Assembly: GCA_938016265.1 (NCBI GenBank)
Contig: CALLWB010000095.1
Location: forward strand, 1 to 51,064
Reading direction: 5' to 3'
Source of the DNA: an uncultured Saprospiraceae bacterium
GTDB taxonomy: Bacteria > Bacteroidota > Bacteroidia > Chitinophagales > Saprospiraceae
DNA: 51,064 nt
Shown: positions 23,211-33,468 of the stretch, piece by piece
How positions within the stretch are numbered: position 1 is the first letter of the stretch
Layout: the number at the start of each line of letters is the position of its first letter
Notes under the pieces: generated by a model
Told to the model about the DNA's origin: nothing
Databases searched by the model: none
Seen by the model: the letters and a program-made list of their open reading frames with translations, nothing else
Made by a program: the position numbers and the translations under genes

Positions 23211-25571
23211 TTATCTTCTGCGACCGGAATATTGCATGGCTTCTCCCTTTCCAAATCCATAGCTAAATCCTAGGGTCAGGAAACGGCCTCGCTGTCCGAA
23301 AGTATCAAGGTAATAGTTTTCATTGTCAATGGTTGCTCGTCGTATTCTGGTAGCAAAAATGTCTCGGGCACTGAAATTGAATACGCCTTTTCCTTTTAGG
23401 ATCTTTATTCTTAATCCTCCGTCAAGTGTGGTGTAGGCTTTGACAAGGCCCTGGACGGTTTGTTCTCTGGACTGGTGTCTGCCTGTAAATTCGAGGTCGA
23501 TGCCTTTTTTGATTTTGGTTTTAAAGGTCAGCTTGCCGGTCCATTGGTCTGCGGAGAAATCAAAAATCTGCTCCTCAAACTGGCCGTCTCGTTGGAAGAT
23601 GTTGTAGTTCGCATCTCCTGTCAGGGTAAATCGTTTGGAAATGGAATATTTGAAATTGGCTTCCAATCCGTAGGCTTTGTTGACACCTATATTTTCGGGA
23701 CGCATGGTATTGACGTTGTTTGCAACGATAAAAACTCGTTCTATCTTATCGGTCGTGTACCGATGATACGCATTGATGTTTAGCGATAAGTCCTCAAAAA
23801 TGAAGATACTCCCGACTTCGTAGCTGTCTGTATATTCTGGCTGAAGATTGGGGTTACCGGCTCTTATGTTGAAATTGTTCCTAATATTAAAAAACGGGTT
23901 CAAATCCCACAAACGTGGACGATAAATCCTTCTGGAATAACCTGCTTGAAAAGAAACCCTTTCCGATAATTTATAGGAAGTATGAAAAGAGGGGAATAGA
24001 TTGGTGAACGAGTTGTCGTTTGTTTCGTTGGTGTTGACCAGGAAAGTTTTTAGATCGGTATACTCGACACGCATGCCTACTTTGACGCCCCATTTTTTTC
24101 CTTCATAGGCGCCTGTTCCGTAGACGCCCAGCACGTTTTGCTTGTATTCGAAGAGATTCGTCTGATTGGAGTCAATGACAAACATTCCTCCGATTTCATC
24201 GCTGACAGCAAACTCATTGCTCACGTCATTTGCTAGAAATTGAGTGCCTGTTTCCAATGTCCATTTGTCATTAAATGGCTTGGTATAGTCCAGATTGAAA
24301 GTGTATTTGCCTTCCTCGAAAGCGGTCTCTGTAATTTGGTTGTTTAAATCTGCCTGGCCGTCCGTCAGTGTATTGGTAAATTCAGAGGATTGTTTCTTTC
24401 CAAAGTACCGACCGATAGCACTGAATAATAGTTTATGGTCTTTGAAATCTTTAAAGTCTCTTTTGTATTGCAGTTCATATTGAAGTTTGGGATTGGTTGC
24501 TTCCGTGATTTCGTTGCGGGTCCATTCACTTTCGATGTTGTTATTTACCCGGTATTGAAAATTTGTTTCGGAGGGTTGATCCTCTATTTCGTAGGCAAAA
24601 CTTCCTGATAAGGTGATGACGTTCCTAGGATTGATATAGTAATCAGAACCGAGCACGAAATTGTAAAAATTCTCGTTTCTATAGGCGGTTCCTTCGGAGA
24701 AGAGCTCTATTTCATTGAGTTTATCTAGATTGGTGTTTTCATTGTATCGTGGTAGTTCACGATATCCAGCTCCTGCCTGCGTAAATAAGTTGAACTTTTT
24801 TGTGCGCTGGTTGAGGCTGAATCCGATACTGTGATTGTGTGGTATCCCGGTATTTATGGAAATGGATCCATTTATTCCTTTTTTCTCATTTTCTTTGAGG
24901 ACGATGTTGATGATTCCTGCGGTGCCTTCCGCTTCGTATTTGGCAGAAGGGTTGGTGATGACTTCTACTTTATCGATCATTTCAGCGGTAATTGTCCCCA
25001 GAGCATTGCTTGCGTCGTCAGACAAGATAGAGGGTTTACCATTGACTAATATCTGGACTCCTGTGGCACCTCTGAGCGATACTTCGCCTTCAATATTAAC
25101 ATTTACGGAAGGGACGTTATCCAAAACTTCCAGGGCACTAGCGCCTGTAGAGCTGAGGTCGGACCCCACATTAAACACCCGTTTGTCCAGCTTAAATTCT
25201 GTGGTTGACTTCTCTGCTCTTACCTCTATTTCATCCAGGGATTGAGCGTCGACTCCTAGGCTGATTTTTCCCAAATCGGCCGTCTTTCCTTCGAAATTGA
25301 TGTCAGTCAATTCGAGGGCACTGAAGCCAATGAAGCTCACTTCTACCGTGATGTCTTTGCTGGTTGTTTCTACGGTGAATTTGCCTTCTGCTCCGGTTGT
25401 GGTGCCTGTCAAGACGGTGCCTGTTGATTTCTGCTTGACCACTACGGTCGCATATTCAATGGCTTCCTGAGAATTGGCTTCTACTACTATCCCCTTCACA
25501 ATAAATGTAGGTTGTTGTGCAAGAAGAATCGTTGTAACTAATAGAAAAAGGAGTGTGCATAGATATTTCAT
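23211..25571 (-). CDS. TonB-dependent outer-membrane receptor (outer membrane beta-barrel family)
   Basis: 786 aa. Signal peptide MKYLCTLLFLLVTTILLAQ. Residues 22-105 form a carboxypeptidase-regulatory-like beta-sandwich (FIVKGIVVEANSQEAIEYAT). Residues 110-220 form the plug (VFNVGSDLSSTGASALEVLD; LRGATGVQILVNGKPSIL; IEVITNPSAKYEAEGTAGII). The remainder is the 22-strand barrel of the PF14905 (OMP_b-brl_3) type, with FQAGYSRRIYRPRLWDLNPF and NPNLQPEYTDSYEVG, typical of that subfamily. No SusD-like partner follows, so it is not a classical glycan-utilisation pair. Substrate unknown, imported with TonB energy. Confidence 0.92.
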   Translation of the reverse strand: MKYLCTLLFLLVTTILLAQQPTFIVKGIVVEANSQEAIEYATVVVKQKSTGTVLTGTTTGAEGKFTVETTSKDITVEVSFIGFSALELTDINFEGKTADLGKISLGVDAQSLDEIEVRAEKSTTEFKLDKRVFNVGSDLSSTGASALEVLDNVPSVNVNIEGEVSLRGATGVQILVNGKPSILSDDASNALGTITAEMIDKVEVITNPSAKYEAEGTAGIINIVLKENEKKGINGSISINTGIPHNHSIGFSLNQRTKKFNLFTQAGAGYRELPRYNENTNLDKLNEIELFSEGTAYRNENFYNFVLGSDYYINPRNVITLSGSFAYEIEDQPSETNFQYRVNNNIESEWTRNEITEATNPKLQYELQYKRDFKDFKDHKLLFSAIGRYFGKKQSSEFTNTLTDGQADLNNQITETAFEEGKYTFNLDYTKPFNDKWTLETGTQFLANDVSNEFAVSDEIGGMFVIDSNQTNLFEYKQNVLGVYGTGAYEGKKWGVKVGMRVEYTDLKTFLVNTNETNDNSFTNLFPSFHTSYKLSERVSFQAGYSRRIYRPRLWDLNPFFNIRNNFNIRAGNPNLQPEYTDSYEVGSIFIFEDLSLNINAYHRYTTDKIERVFIVANNVNTMRPENIGVNKAYGLEANFKYSISKRFTLTGDANYNIFQRDGQFEEQIFDFSADQWTGKLTFKTKIKKGIDLEFTGRHQSREQTVQGLVKAYTTLDGGLRIKILKGKGVFNFSARDIFATRIRRATIDNENYYLDTFGQRGRFLTLGFSYGFGKGEAMQYSGRRR

Positions 25572-25677
25572 GACATCAATTTATGGGCACAAGATAGTGG
25601 ATATTCCTATTTGATTTTGTTAAAGAAGGCAAATAATTATTGCTTAGGATCCAGGCTCTTTTTAAAAATCAATAGGA

Positions 25678-28032
25678 CTATCGAATAAACAATTTTTCAT
25701 TAAAAACCTCCCTGGAGTTCAGGTCTGTAATCACTAGCACATAAACACCTGTATTTATAGTGGTTACATCAATAGTTTTTGTGTTTAATTGTGAAAGTAC
25801 TTGCTGACCGATGGTGTTATAAATCTCTACTTTGAAATGGAGTTCCTCTTGTAAATCGATTTGCAAAAAATCGTTTGTGGGATTTGGGTAAACGCTAATC
25901 TGGGCGTGGCTTGATTCCACATCTGTGTTTGCTAATGTCGATTCAATTTGAAAATTTTGCGTGTTGATGTCGAAGTAGATATTGTCTGCAGCAGCTACTT
26001 TTATTCGGGCTGTACTAGTTGAAACATTTGGCAAAGTGACTACAGCATTACCATTATTAGGCGTGTTATTTAAAAGAATAAAAGGATAAGTATAACCTCC
26101 ATCAATGGATAGACTGATCGTTACATTTTGAGTATTGATCGGCAGTGTATCTGTGCCATTTACTTCCCATGTTACCGTTTGATTTGAATTTGCATTGTAC
26201 ACAATACCCGTGGTGCTTTGGCTAGTAACTGCAAAGGGACCTGCCTCCGCTACGGTAATTTGTACATCATCCGAGTTGGAGCCGCTTGCATTGATTAAAC
26301 TGCCCAAGTACATCATTTTATGATGGTCATTGACGGTAAGCCTGATGTCCATAATTCGTGTTATTGTCGGCAGTTGCTCTTGGGCATTGAAGTTATTATT
26401 AGCTACGACATCTACCATTTGAGGAAAGGTTCTACTACTACTTGTGTCTGGAAGTAATCTCATGAATAATGCCCCTTGAGAATCATCAGCAACAGGAATC
26501 GTTTGTGGAATTCCCCGATTCATATTATCCCAAACATACGTTAAGCTATCATTTGGATCCGCATCTGTTGCAGTACCTTCGAGCGTAAATGGCGTGCTAA
26601 TCGGAATCGCAAAGTCTGCTCCGGCATCTACCGTAGGAATGGAATTGCCTGTCGGTACTTTATTACCAACCGTTGGAATCGTGTTAAGTAAAAAATTGGC
26701 CAATTGATGGTAGGAAACAGCATGGCCGTGCCCATGACCATTTCCACCCTGGATCGTCCACCCTCCATTCTCGGGTTCATAATTGCTATTGCCAGGGTGA
26801 TTGATGGTGTGCGATTGCGCCAACTGATGCCCCATTTCATGTCTTGTCACTGGAATATTTAGTCCACCCGAAACGCCAGACTTCAAACCACCTGCACATC
26901 CGCCACCAAAAGGGCTTCCTGCTATTACATGGCTAATATCATAATTTGCGGCACCGATCGCATTATCTATCACATTTGCTTGCTGGCTTAAAATGATGTT
27001 AGCGTTGGTACATCCACCAGAGCCAGTGGGAAGCGTCCCCCAAGGATCTGTGGCGGGGTCCGGGTAAATCAGTTGGTCGTTATTTGTGATAAGTTCATAC
27101 CTTACACAGTATTCTCTGCCATAAATATCATTGATCTCCTCGAGCCATTGATCGATTAGTTGAGCAGTGGCTGCCGCCCCCCCACTCTGCTGAGTAAATT
27201 CTCCAGTTGTAGAAACCGCAAGCCGGAGTATTCTAAGCATATCCCCTCGCTCAAAATTCGTCCCTACAAATGGGGAAGGGCAATAAGGAGTGCTGGTTGT
27301 ATTCAAATTATCAGGATAAAAGTTGTAAAGAAGAGGCGCTCCGTTGATATTAACATCAGGATCATTAAGGGTATTTGTGGTAAATTCAAAACCAAATAGA
27401 TTAGCTGCTGCATTCATTGGATATTGGCTAAGTGCCTGTGGCCAACTCCAACCTAAGCCTGCAATAAATATAGAACCTCCATTGGCAACAAAACCATCTA
27501 GTGCTGCAAGTTCAGAAGCTAGATAAGGTTGCGTTCCGTTCCAATCATTCCCCAGAATAAGGATGTCTGTATTTAGTAGTGTTGTGCTTGTAATATTCCC
27601 TGTTAGCGTTCCAAAGGTATACCCCTCCGCAATCAATTCATTTTTCAGATCGCTCATGTTGCCATTATTAATCCATCCTTCTTTTAAAGTCACCCTTTTA
27701 CTGCCAGGATTTAGCCAATCGATTGCATTTTTCAAAAACGGTAGGTTATCATAAGAATAAAGGTTGCCATTACTTAACAAACCTTCGTGGGCAATAGCGA
27801 TTACTTTTCCATTTTGGTAGGTAGTGGCGACTGAATAATTGTATTGGGGCGTATTGCAAGGACTGCTTGATACGATCGGTGTTACATTAGTATCAATTGG
27901 TGCCAGGTGCCCGGGAGTCGCTCCAGCCATATAAAGCGTATCGACATTTGTAAATATATTGGTCAAATTTTGAGCCTGGGCATTAAAGGCCAAGATGAGG
28001 AGTAGACTATATAGTAGGATTTTTTTGTTCAT
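25678..28032 (-). CDS. secreted metallopeptidase (M12-like) with T9SS sorting tail
   Basis: 784 aa. Signal peptide ending NAQAQ. Residues 60-240 resemble a ThuA/glutamine-amidotransferase-like fold (GNDWNGTQPYL; DGFVANGGSIFIAGLGW). The catalytic part carries H398-E-M-G-H402 with the third ligand His408 (HExxHxxxxxH), the metzincin arrangement, preceded by VIAGSPFGGGCAGGL. A PKD-like beta domain follows (VDAGADFAIPISTPFTLEGT). The C-terminus is a type A T9SS domain (ISVYPNPTNDFLQIDL ... GVYVLVITDLNSR). The enzyme is likely exported to degrade extracellular protein. The TonB receptor is 107 bp downstream on the same strand. Confidence 0.88.
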   Translation of the reverse strand: MNKKILLYSLLLILAFNAQAQNLTNIFTNVDTLYMAGATPGHLAPIDTNVTPIVSSSPCNTPQYNYSVATTYQNGKVIAIAHEGLLSNGNLYSYDNLPFLKNAIDWLNPGSKRVTLKEGWINNGNMSDLKNELIAEGYTFGTLTGNITSTTLLNTDILILGNDWNGTQPYLASELAALDGFVANGGSIFIAGLGWSWPQALSQYPMNAAANLFGFEFTTNTLNDPDVNINGAPLLYNFYPDNLNTTSTPYCPSPFVGTNFERGDMLRILRLAVSTTGEFTQQSGGAAATAQLIDQWLEEINDIYGREYCVRYELITNNDQLIYPDPATDPWGTLPTGSGGCTNANIILSQQANVIDNAIGAANYDISHVIAGSPFGGGCAGGLKSGVSGGLNIPVTRHEMGHQLAQSHTINHPGNSNYEPENGGWTIQGGNGHGHGHAVSYHQLANFLLNTIPTVGNKVPTGNSIPTVDAGADFAIPISTPFTLEGTATDADPNDSLTYVWDNMNRGIPQTIPVADDSQGALFMRLLPDTSSSRTFPQMVDVVANNNFNAQEQLPTITRIMDIRLTVNDHHKMMYLGSLINASGSNSDDVQITVAEAGPFAVTSQSTTGIVYNANSNQTVTWEVNGTDTLPINTQNVTISLSIDGGYTYPFILLNNTPNNGNAVVTLPNVSTSTARIKVAAADNIYFDINTQNFQIESTLANTDVESSHAQISVYPNPTNDFLQIDLQEELHFKVEIYNTIGQQVLSQLNTKTIDVTTINTGVYVLVITDLNSREVFNEKLFIR

Positions 28033-28207
28033 CGGGTGTTTTTTCTATCTCGTAAACGGAATAACTGACGCTCTCCAGTACAAACATAGAAAAACTCTAT
28101 AATGTTTTACGTGCACTTAGCTCCTTAATGTTGGTGAATTTTCATAATGGGCCGTGGCAAACAATCAATGAAGAGTAGGTTTCGATTGTTGAAACTTAAA
28201 CAAACTA

Positions 28208-28227
28208 CGGCGTTGAATAACTCGCCG
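28208..28227. repeat. perfect 5-bp GC hairpin directly after VOC stop
   Basis: CGGCG (28208-28212) and CGCCG (28223-28227), 10-nt loop, 1 nt from the VOC stop codon at 28229-28231. No T-run on the minus strand. Confidence 0.4.
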
Positions 28228-28228
28228 C

Positions 28229-28585
28229 TCATATACTTTGTCCAAATGTCAGTAGGTTATTGTCCGGGTCAAGTACTGAAAACTCCTTTTGCCCCCAAGG
28301 TTTAGTTTCTAGTTTTCCATTCGGATGAATACTTGTCTGTTTATCCAATAATGACTTATAAAATTCGCCAATATTGTCTGTTCTTATATAGACTTGTCCA
28401 TAATTCTCTTTGGGTTTAAGGCCTTTGAATTCAAAGAAATGGATTTGAATTTTGTCTTTTTCTACCATTAGGTAACCATCATGGTCCGCATTTCCGAAAA
28501 CTCTGAACCCTAACTGATTAATGTAAAAGTCTCTTGTGACGCTTTTTTCACACATAGGTAGTTTGGGATTAATGTCAGTTAGCAT
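28229..28585 (-). CDS. VOC family protein, bleomycin-resistance-like
   Basis: 118 aa, a single VOC domain of the type usually named bleomycin resistance protein: INPKLPMCEKSVTRDFYINQ, DGYLMVEKDKIQIHFFEFKG, and the end PWGQKEFSVLDPDNNLLTFG. These proteins act as dimers and, in the antibiotic-binding members, sequester glycopeptide drugs without catalysis. The third in the window with this fold. It is an island between two large secreted-protein genes. Confidence 0.85.
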   Translation of the reverse strand: MLTDINPKLPMCEKSVTRDFYINQLGFRVFGNADHDGYLMVEKDKIQIHFFEFKGLKPKENYGQVYIRTDNIGEFYKSLLDKQTSIHPNGKLETKPWGQKEFSVLDPDNNLLTFGQSI

Positions 28586-28802
28586 ATGTTTTTAATTTTT
28601 ATGCGGTTACTAAATATTGTTGTTGTTGTATTAAATGGCGATGACCCTAGTTTTGAAATTCATTTTGATACATCCAATTTCTATTAGGTTTTGTGTTGGT
28701 TATTCCGATTTCAATTCTTTACTCTAAAAGCATTATCTTCATTCCCCAAATTATGATACAATCTGTCTTATAATAATAAGCACGAAGGATGAAAAATGAC
28801 GT

Positions 28803-31800
28803 TTACTTCGGCACCGAAGAAAACAACCCATTATTATACTGCCAAAAAATCCGATCCGCCCCCGTCACATCCCCATCCTGATTGAGATCACCAATCAAAT
28901 ACACCCCAAACAGCCCGTTCTGAAGATCCCAAATCGCTTTGTCCGACCCAGTAATATCATAACTGCCGACATCCGACTGATCCATATCACCAACAGGCAT
29001 TGCCCAGACACCAGGCGCAAGTTCCTTTTGGCCAACGACACCCGTCGTCAAATAACTATCTGCCACACGAAAATCATACTGCAGCGCCTGCTCGGAGAGC
29101 GCGATCGGCTGTGGAGTCATGATGCCAATATGGTTGCGGTGTTCCAGGACAACGTACAACGGGGCATCAAAATTGGCAGGAACGCCACTTTCACCAGGAA
29201 AATAAATATGACCATCCGTCAGCAATAAGCCGGCGGTTTGCGCAATTTCATCAGACTTTGCAACGGAGGTACGGAAAGAGACCAAGAGCCAGTCGACCGC
29301 CTCGTCCAATTCCAGGGTTTCTGTGCCTGGATAGTTCCAGGGGGATTGACCGTAAGGTTGGACAGTAGGGAGGATCCCCTGAGTTTCGAGAATATTGGTC
29401 ATTTTGTTGGTCGAGCCATCGTAGGTTCCTTCCAGAAAAACATGGAGATCTAACGGCGCCGGACAATACTGTACGGTAGCATAATTGCTGAGGTAAATTT
29501 GGTTGATTTGATTTTGATCCAGCGCACAGGAATAAATACGCATTTCGTCTATTTTGCCGTCCAAGTTTCTGGTGCCGCCAGTGGCAGAACTCGGTTGATT
29601 GCCTAGGGCGACATCGACAAATGGATCTGTCATAATGAACCCTGTTTTTGGTAAGGAGGCAATTAGGCTAGCGTTCTTGTAAATTTTCATTTCGGTACCG
29701 TCGTAGGTGGCGGTTAGAAACATCCATTCATTCAACAAAACCTCCCCGGTGTTACTGGACAAGGTACTCGTGCCGCCATTTGTCGTTTGCAACCTAAACC
29801 GAAACCTCGAATCATTGAGCGTAGACAACATCCAAAAATGATCCACATCATACTGGCCTTCGGCCTTGGAGATAAACCGGGCATCCGATACTTCATAACT
29901 ATTCAGGAAGGCCCAGAAGGTAAAAGAGACCTCGTTGCTGTAAATATCCATATTCCCCAAATCTACCCGGTCTGTCGGAGCAGAAAAGGAAAGACTAGAA
30001 TTGCTACTATCAGGAGTATCCGCTGTATAAATGGCGTTCTCTATCGCTCCTTCATTGTTGTTCGGCGAATTGTCTTCCACTACCCCACCGGCCCCTTCTT
30101 CAAAGGACCAACGGGCAATCAGACAGTTTAAATAATCGTCCAAAATAGCAACCACCTGCACCACAACGATATCCGTATCTACCGCTCCATAAATATCTTC
30201 TACTACAATTTGAAAGGTATAACATCCATTTTCCGTTGGCGTAAAATTAGCCACCGTTTCATCCTCATCCGAAATGACGACTTGCGGGCCGCCAATCTGT
30301 ATCCAATACTCCTGCAATTCCAAGGGGCTACCGTCAGGATCGTAGGTACCGGAGCCATTGAGCGTGATAATGGAATTTAGTTCGACTAATAAATCAGGGC
30401 CTGCATCCGCGATTGGTGGAACATTTGGGATTTGCCCGATGGTATAATCTCCGCAAGAAACGATGCTCGGCAGTAAGCCGGATTCGTAGGAGATGGCTTT
30501 TATTTGAATGCTGGTGTTTACTTGGATCGGAAAGGTATATTGGGGACTGGTATTGTTGGGAATACTGCCGTCGGTGGTGTAGTAGATGGTGCCGTTGTTT
30601 GGACTGGTAAGGGTCACTGTTTGTGGATCATTGTACTGGCCGGGAGCAGGGCTGAATATTGGGGTTTCACTAACGGCCATTCCGCTGTAGCGGATTTTAT
30701 GGATTTCCCCATTGCCGGTTTCATAATCGGTCATCAGGTAGTATAGATCGTAGTCCGGGCCAATTTTTAGCATGACTGGTTTTAGTTCTCCGCCGATGAT
30801 TACCTGATCGAAAAAGATAACTGGGTTTGGGAGATTCTCTGCTGGTGCTCTGGTAATATGTCCAGGGGCACCTGCTGAATTGGATCCCCAGAACGCAGCG
30901 AAGTAGTTTTCCTTGTAGGCAGTAGGCCAATATCCAGCATTTGGATACCAGGCGCCGCCAGTAATCACCTTTGCATTATTGGCCGACATGTTTGCCCAGA
31001 CGCCCGCAGAAGTTCCAATTCCTGTGAAGCCGTCATGCCCATAGTTGTTTCCTCCTGCCAATTGGAAGACGCTGGCTTTGTCGGTTCCTACGGCATCATT
31101 AATATAAATATTGTTGGTTGGTGATAGATTGGAAAAGGAGTATGGATTTCTTAGTCCTAGCGCAAAAATAGCTTGGAAATCGCCGGTGGTTTGGTTGTAA
31201 AATGGATTGTCTGTCGGAATGGTGCCGTCCAGATTCAATCGCCATACTTTTCCGGTGTAGGTGGATAGACTTTGTACGTTGTCGCCGCCATTCCAACCAT
31301 CGCCTGTCGTAAAATACAATTTGCCGTCTCCCCCAATCATCACGTCTCCCCCATTGTGACTTCCACTTGAAGAACTGTTGTTAAAAGGAACTTCCATCAA
31401 CAAAGTTTCTCCTGGCAAAGCAACGTCTGGATTATTCGGATCTGCCTGGATTCGAACGACCCTGTTGTGCCTCGGATTGTTTTTCATGTAAAACGCATAA
31501 ATATATCCATTGGTACTAAAATTCGGATCGAAAGCAAAGCCTCTTACTCCGGACGAGCGGTGCCTTTGTGTGGGCACATCAAAGTCATAAAATGGAGCAG
31601 CATTCCCCACAAAATTGCCAGTAACAGGATCGATCTTGGCGACTTTCAATGCTCCAGTGATCCGTTCTCCATAAAACAATCGCCCGTCGGGGGCAAACTC
31701 CATGCTTGCTGGATCTTGCAGATTTGCTAGTATTGGTTGGGATTCAAATCCGGTTTCTAGTTGTTGGTTGTAGGCGGGGAGGGTTAGTGTTATTGCCAGG

Positions 31801-31850
31801 ACCAATAGGGTGAGGAATCTTGCTAATTCCACATTGATTTTTGTAGTCAT
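28803..31850 (-). CDS. secreted glucose/sorbosone-dehydrogenase-like multidomain protein
   Basis: 1015 aa. Signal peptide to about residue 30. Residues 35-390 form a six-bladed propeller of the GSDH/PQQ sugar-dehydrogenase type (LQDPASMEFAPDGRLFYGER; SGSHNGGDVMIGGDGKLYFT; ALGLRNPYSFSN). Then a chitobiase/hexosaminidase C-terminal-like domain (FSPAPGQYNDPQTVTLTSPN ... IYYTTDGSIP), a PKD-like domain (ADAGPDLLVELNSIITLNGS), and a LamG/concanavalin-like domain (LIARWSFEEGAGGVVEDNSP). A C-terminal module of about 210 aa ends in the calcium loop DLNQDGDVTGADRIFWQYN. There is no standard T9SS tail; the module is shared with the 921-aa protein at 39148. Probably oxidises a sugar or lactone at the cell surface. 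Confidence 0.85.
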   Translation of the reverse strand: MTTKINVELARFLTLLVLAITLTLPAYNQQLETGFESQPILANLQDPASMEFAPDGRLFYGERITGALKVAKIDPVTGNFVGNAAPFYDFDVPTQRHRSSGVRGFAFDPNFSTNGYIYAFYMKNNPRHNRVVRIQADPNNPDVALPGETLLMEVPFNNSSSSGSHNGGDVMIGGDGKLYFTTGDGWNGGDNVQSLSTYTGKVWRLNLDGTIPTDNPFYNQTTGDFQAIFALGLRNPYSFSNLSPTNNIYINDAVGTDKASVFQLAGGNNYGHDGFTGIGTSAGVWANMSANNAKVITGGAWYPNAGYWPTAYKENYFAAFWGSNSAGAPGHITRAPAENLPNPVIFFDQVIIGGELKPVMLKIGPDYDLYYLMTDYETGNGEIHKIRYSGMAVSETPIFSPAPGQYNDPQTVTLTSPNNGTIYYTTDGSIPNNTSPQYTFPIQVNTSIQIKAISYESGLLPSIVSCGDYTIGQIPNVPPIADAGPDLLVELNSIITLNGSGTYDPDGSPLELQEYWIQIGGPQVVISDEDETVANFTPTENGCYTFQIVVEDIYGAVDTDIVVVQVVAILDDYLNCLIARWSFEEGAGGVVEDNSPNNNEGAIENAIYTADTPDSSNSSLSFSAPTDRVDLGNMDIYSNEVSFTFWAFLNSYEVSDARFISKAEGQYDVDHFWMLSTLNDSRFRFRLQTTNGGTSTLSSNTGEVLLNEWMFLTATYDGTEMKIYKNASLIASLPKTGFIMTDPFVDVALGNQPSSATGGTRNLDGKIDEMRIYSCALDQNQINQIYLSNYATVQYCPAPLDLHVFLEGTYDGSTNKMTNILETQGILPTVQPYGQSPWNYPGTETLELDEAVDWLLVSFRTSVAKSDEIAQTAGLLLTDGHIYFPGESGVPANFDAPLYVVLEHRNHIGIMTPQPIALSEQALQYDFRVADSYLTTGVVGQKELAPGVWAMPVGDMDQSDVGSYDITGSDKAIWDLQNGLFGVYLIGDLNQDGDVTGADRIFWQYNNGLFSSVPK

Positions 31851-31910
31851 TTTTGAGGATAGTTTACTACAAAATACTACTTCTTAGGGATTTATCCAAT
31901 TGGGGAATGG

Positions 31911-31943
31911 AGGGTTGGGTAGCCTGCGTTGAATTTCAACCCT
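31911..31943. terminator. 7-bp perfect hairpin after the helical-repeat gene
   Basis: AGGGTTG (31911-31917) and CAACCCT (31937-31943) with a 19-nt loop, 13 nt after the stop codon at 31957. No T-run on the minus strand. It occupies the same relative place as the junction hairpins of regions 1 and 3, although its gene looks chromosomal. Confidence 0.4.
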
Positions 31944-31956
31944 AGCAGAAGTTATG

Positions 31957-33468
31957 TCATAAGTATTTTTCACAGATTTCCTGCATATTCTTTTGTTCTA
32001 CCTTACTGCAAACCCATAAAAAATCTATCGTGCTATCGGGTTCTTTGTTCGTGATATGTTCCTCATAAAATGCCTTCAAAATAGCTTCCTGTTTGCCGGA
32101 ACCTCGATTGAGAATGACTCTCCTCAACATAAGCAGCACCTTGGTATTCCAACTATTTTTTAGCTTGTAGTATTGAATGTATTTTCGAAGGGCTTCGATG
32201 TTAGAAAGTGCGATAGAAAACTGTTTTTTCTCAATGCTGCATAAGATGATCGTCATTCGGTTGAATATCGTGAGATCGGAGATCCAGTACAATTTAATCC
32301 CATCCAGCGCTTTGTTACAATAGTGCATTGCCAGGTCGTATCGCTCGAGGCAAAAGGCGATCTGACCGATATTCGAATGAAGTGCGATTTTATTTTTTTC
32401 TGTGACCTGATCAAACAGTTTTTCAGTATATTCTCTTTCAACTAGCTTCATACCCTGTTCTAGTTTCCCCGTTGCTAGGCACTGCATGACCCTATGACTC
32501 AATAGTTCAAATCTAATTTCTTGATACAGATCGATGGGGATTTCTGCTTTATATTTTTCCAAGACCCCTGCAAACTCCTGAATAGTTGGGTTGACAAGAC
32601 CTAGCTTATTAGAAACATGCAAGTTAACAAGTAGATTAGTGATTAAGACTAACAATTGCGTCCAGGTATAGTGGTTTTTCTTTTCACTTTCTAGCAACTT
32701 TTGTATTAACTGTCTTATCAGTTGCTCGCTTTTATCATAGTTACCCAAGTAAAAATGAAATCGCGACAACAAGTTGTAATACCGAAAGATATTCCTTGGA
32801 TTGGAAAAAACTTCTGGTGATTGGAACAGTTCAATATCTAAAATAGCCAGGACTCTTTGGTGATCTTCACTACCGGCAATGGCCATTTGAGAACGGAACC
32901 GAATTTCATTGTACTCTTTTTTTATTTCTTTAAACTGGTTAGAATAGTTTATTTCCTGAGCAACTTCTTTTAGTTCATCAAGCAATTTGTCGGCGTGCTT
33001 GCTAGAATAGTTTCGTTTGAAATTTCCAAAAAATTGCTCGGAAAGGACTTCGTACATGTTGCCAAACGCACCTGTTTCCTCTGCAGCTAGTTTTATTTCC
33101 TTCAAGAGTCCATCGGCATATTCCTCCATACCAAGCCGGTTACTAACGTTATAATATTCTAGAAGCAAATCGTGATTTGCAATTTTAGACTCAAACTTTT
33201 TATGAATTTGTTCGAGCTTCTGGATCATAATCTGGTAGAGGGCTTTTCTATATTTTTTTAGCTGGCTCTTTGATACCTTCCCTTCCAATAAACTGTTGAG
33301 TTCTTTATTGGAGTTGATACGTTGGTCTATAATCAGATGAAAGATTTTACTGTAAATCTGGAGGGGGTGATCTTTTAGCAATTTCTCGATCTGCTTATTT
33401 TCATTTTCAGTGAGTGAATCGACAAGCAAGTATAATTCGACATTCTTTTTCATTTTGGTAATATTCAA
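31957..33468 (-). CDS. cytosolic helical-repeat (TPR-like) protein
   Basis: 503 aa, no signal peptide, almost entirely alpha-helical and rich in charged/Leu residues (KALYQIMIQKLEQIHKKFES; YYNLLSRFHFYLGNYDKSEQ; IAFCLERYDLAMHYCNKALD). The repeat spacing fits TPR-like helix pairs. A second start at Met6 (33453) is possible. No enzyme motif. Proteins of this pattern in Saprospirales are common paralogues of unknown function and may be adaptors or regulatory scaffolds. Divergent from the secreted hydrolase gene at 33843. Confidence 0.72.
   Translation of the reverse strand: MNITKMKKNVELYLLVDSLTENENKQIEKLLKDHPLQIYSKIFHLIIDQRINSNKELNSLLEGKVSKSQLKKYRKALYQIMIQKLEQIHKKFESKIANHDLLLEYYNVSNRLGMEEYADGLLKEIKLAAEETGAFGNMYEVLSEQFFGNFKRNYSSKHADKLLDELKEVAQEINYSNQFKEIKKEYNEIRFRSQMAIAGSEDHQRVLAILDIELFQSPEVFSNPRNIFRYYNLLSRFHFYLGNYDKSEQLIRQLIQKLLESEKKNHYTWTQLLVLITNLLVNLHVSNKLGLVNPTIQEFAGVLEKYKAEIPIDLYQEIRFELLSHRVMQCLATGKLEQGMKLVEREYTEKLFDQVTEKNKIALHSNIGQIAFCLERYDLAMHYCNKALDGIKLYWISDLTIFNRMTIILCSIEKKQFSIALSNIEALRKYIQYYKLKNSWNTKVLLMLRRVILNRGSGKQEAILKAFYEEHITNKEPDSTIDFLWVCSKVEQKNMQEICEKYL

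Noticed and set aside
24835-25245. Antisense frame of 136 aa in the TonB receptor gene
   Set aside because: Shadow of the receptor's codon pattern on the opposite strand.
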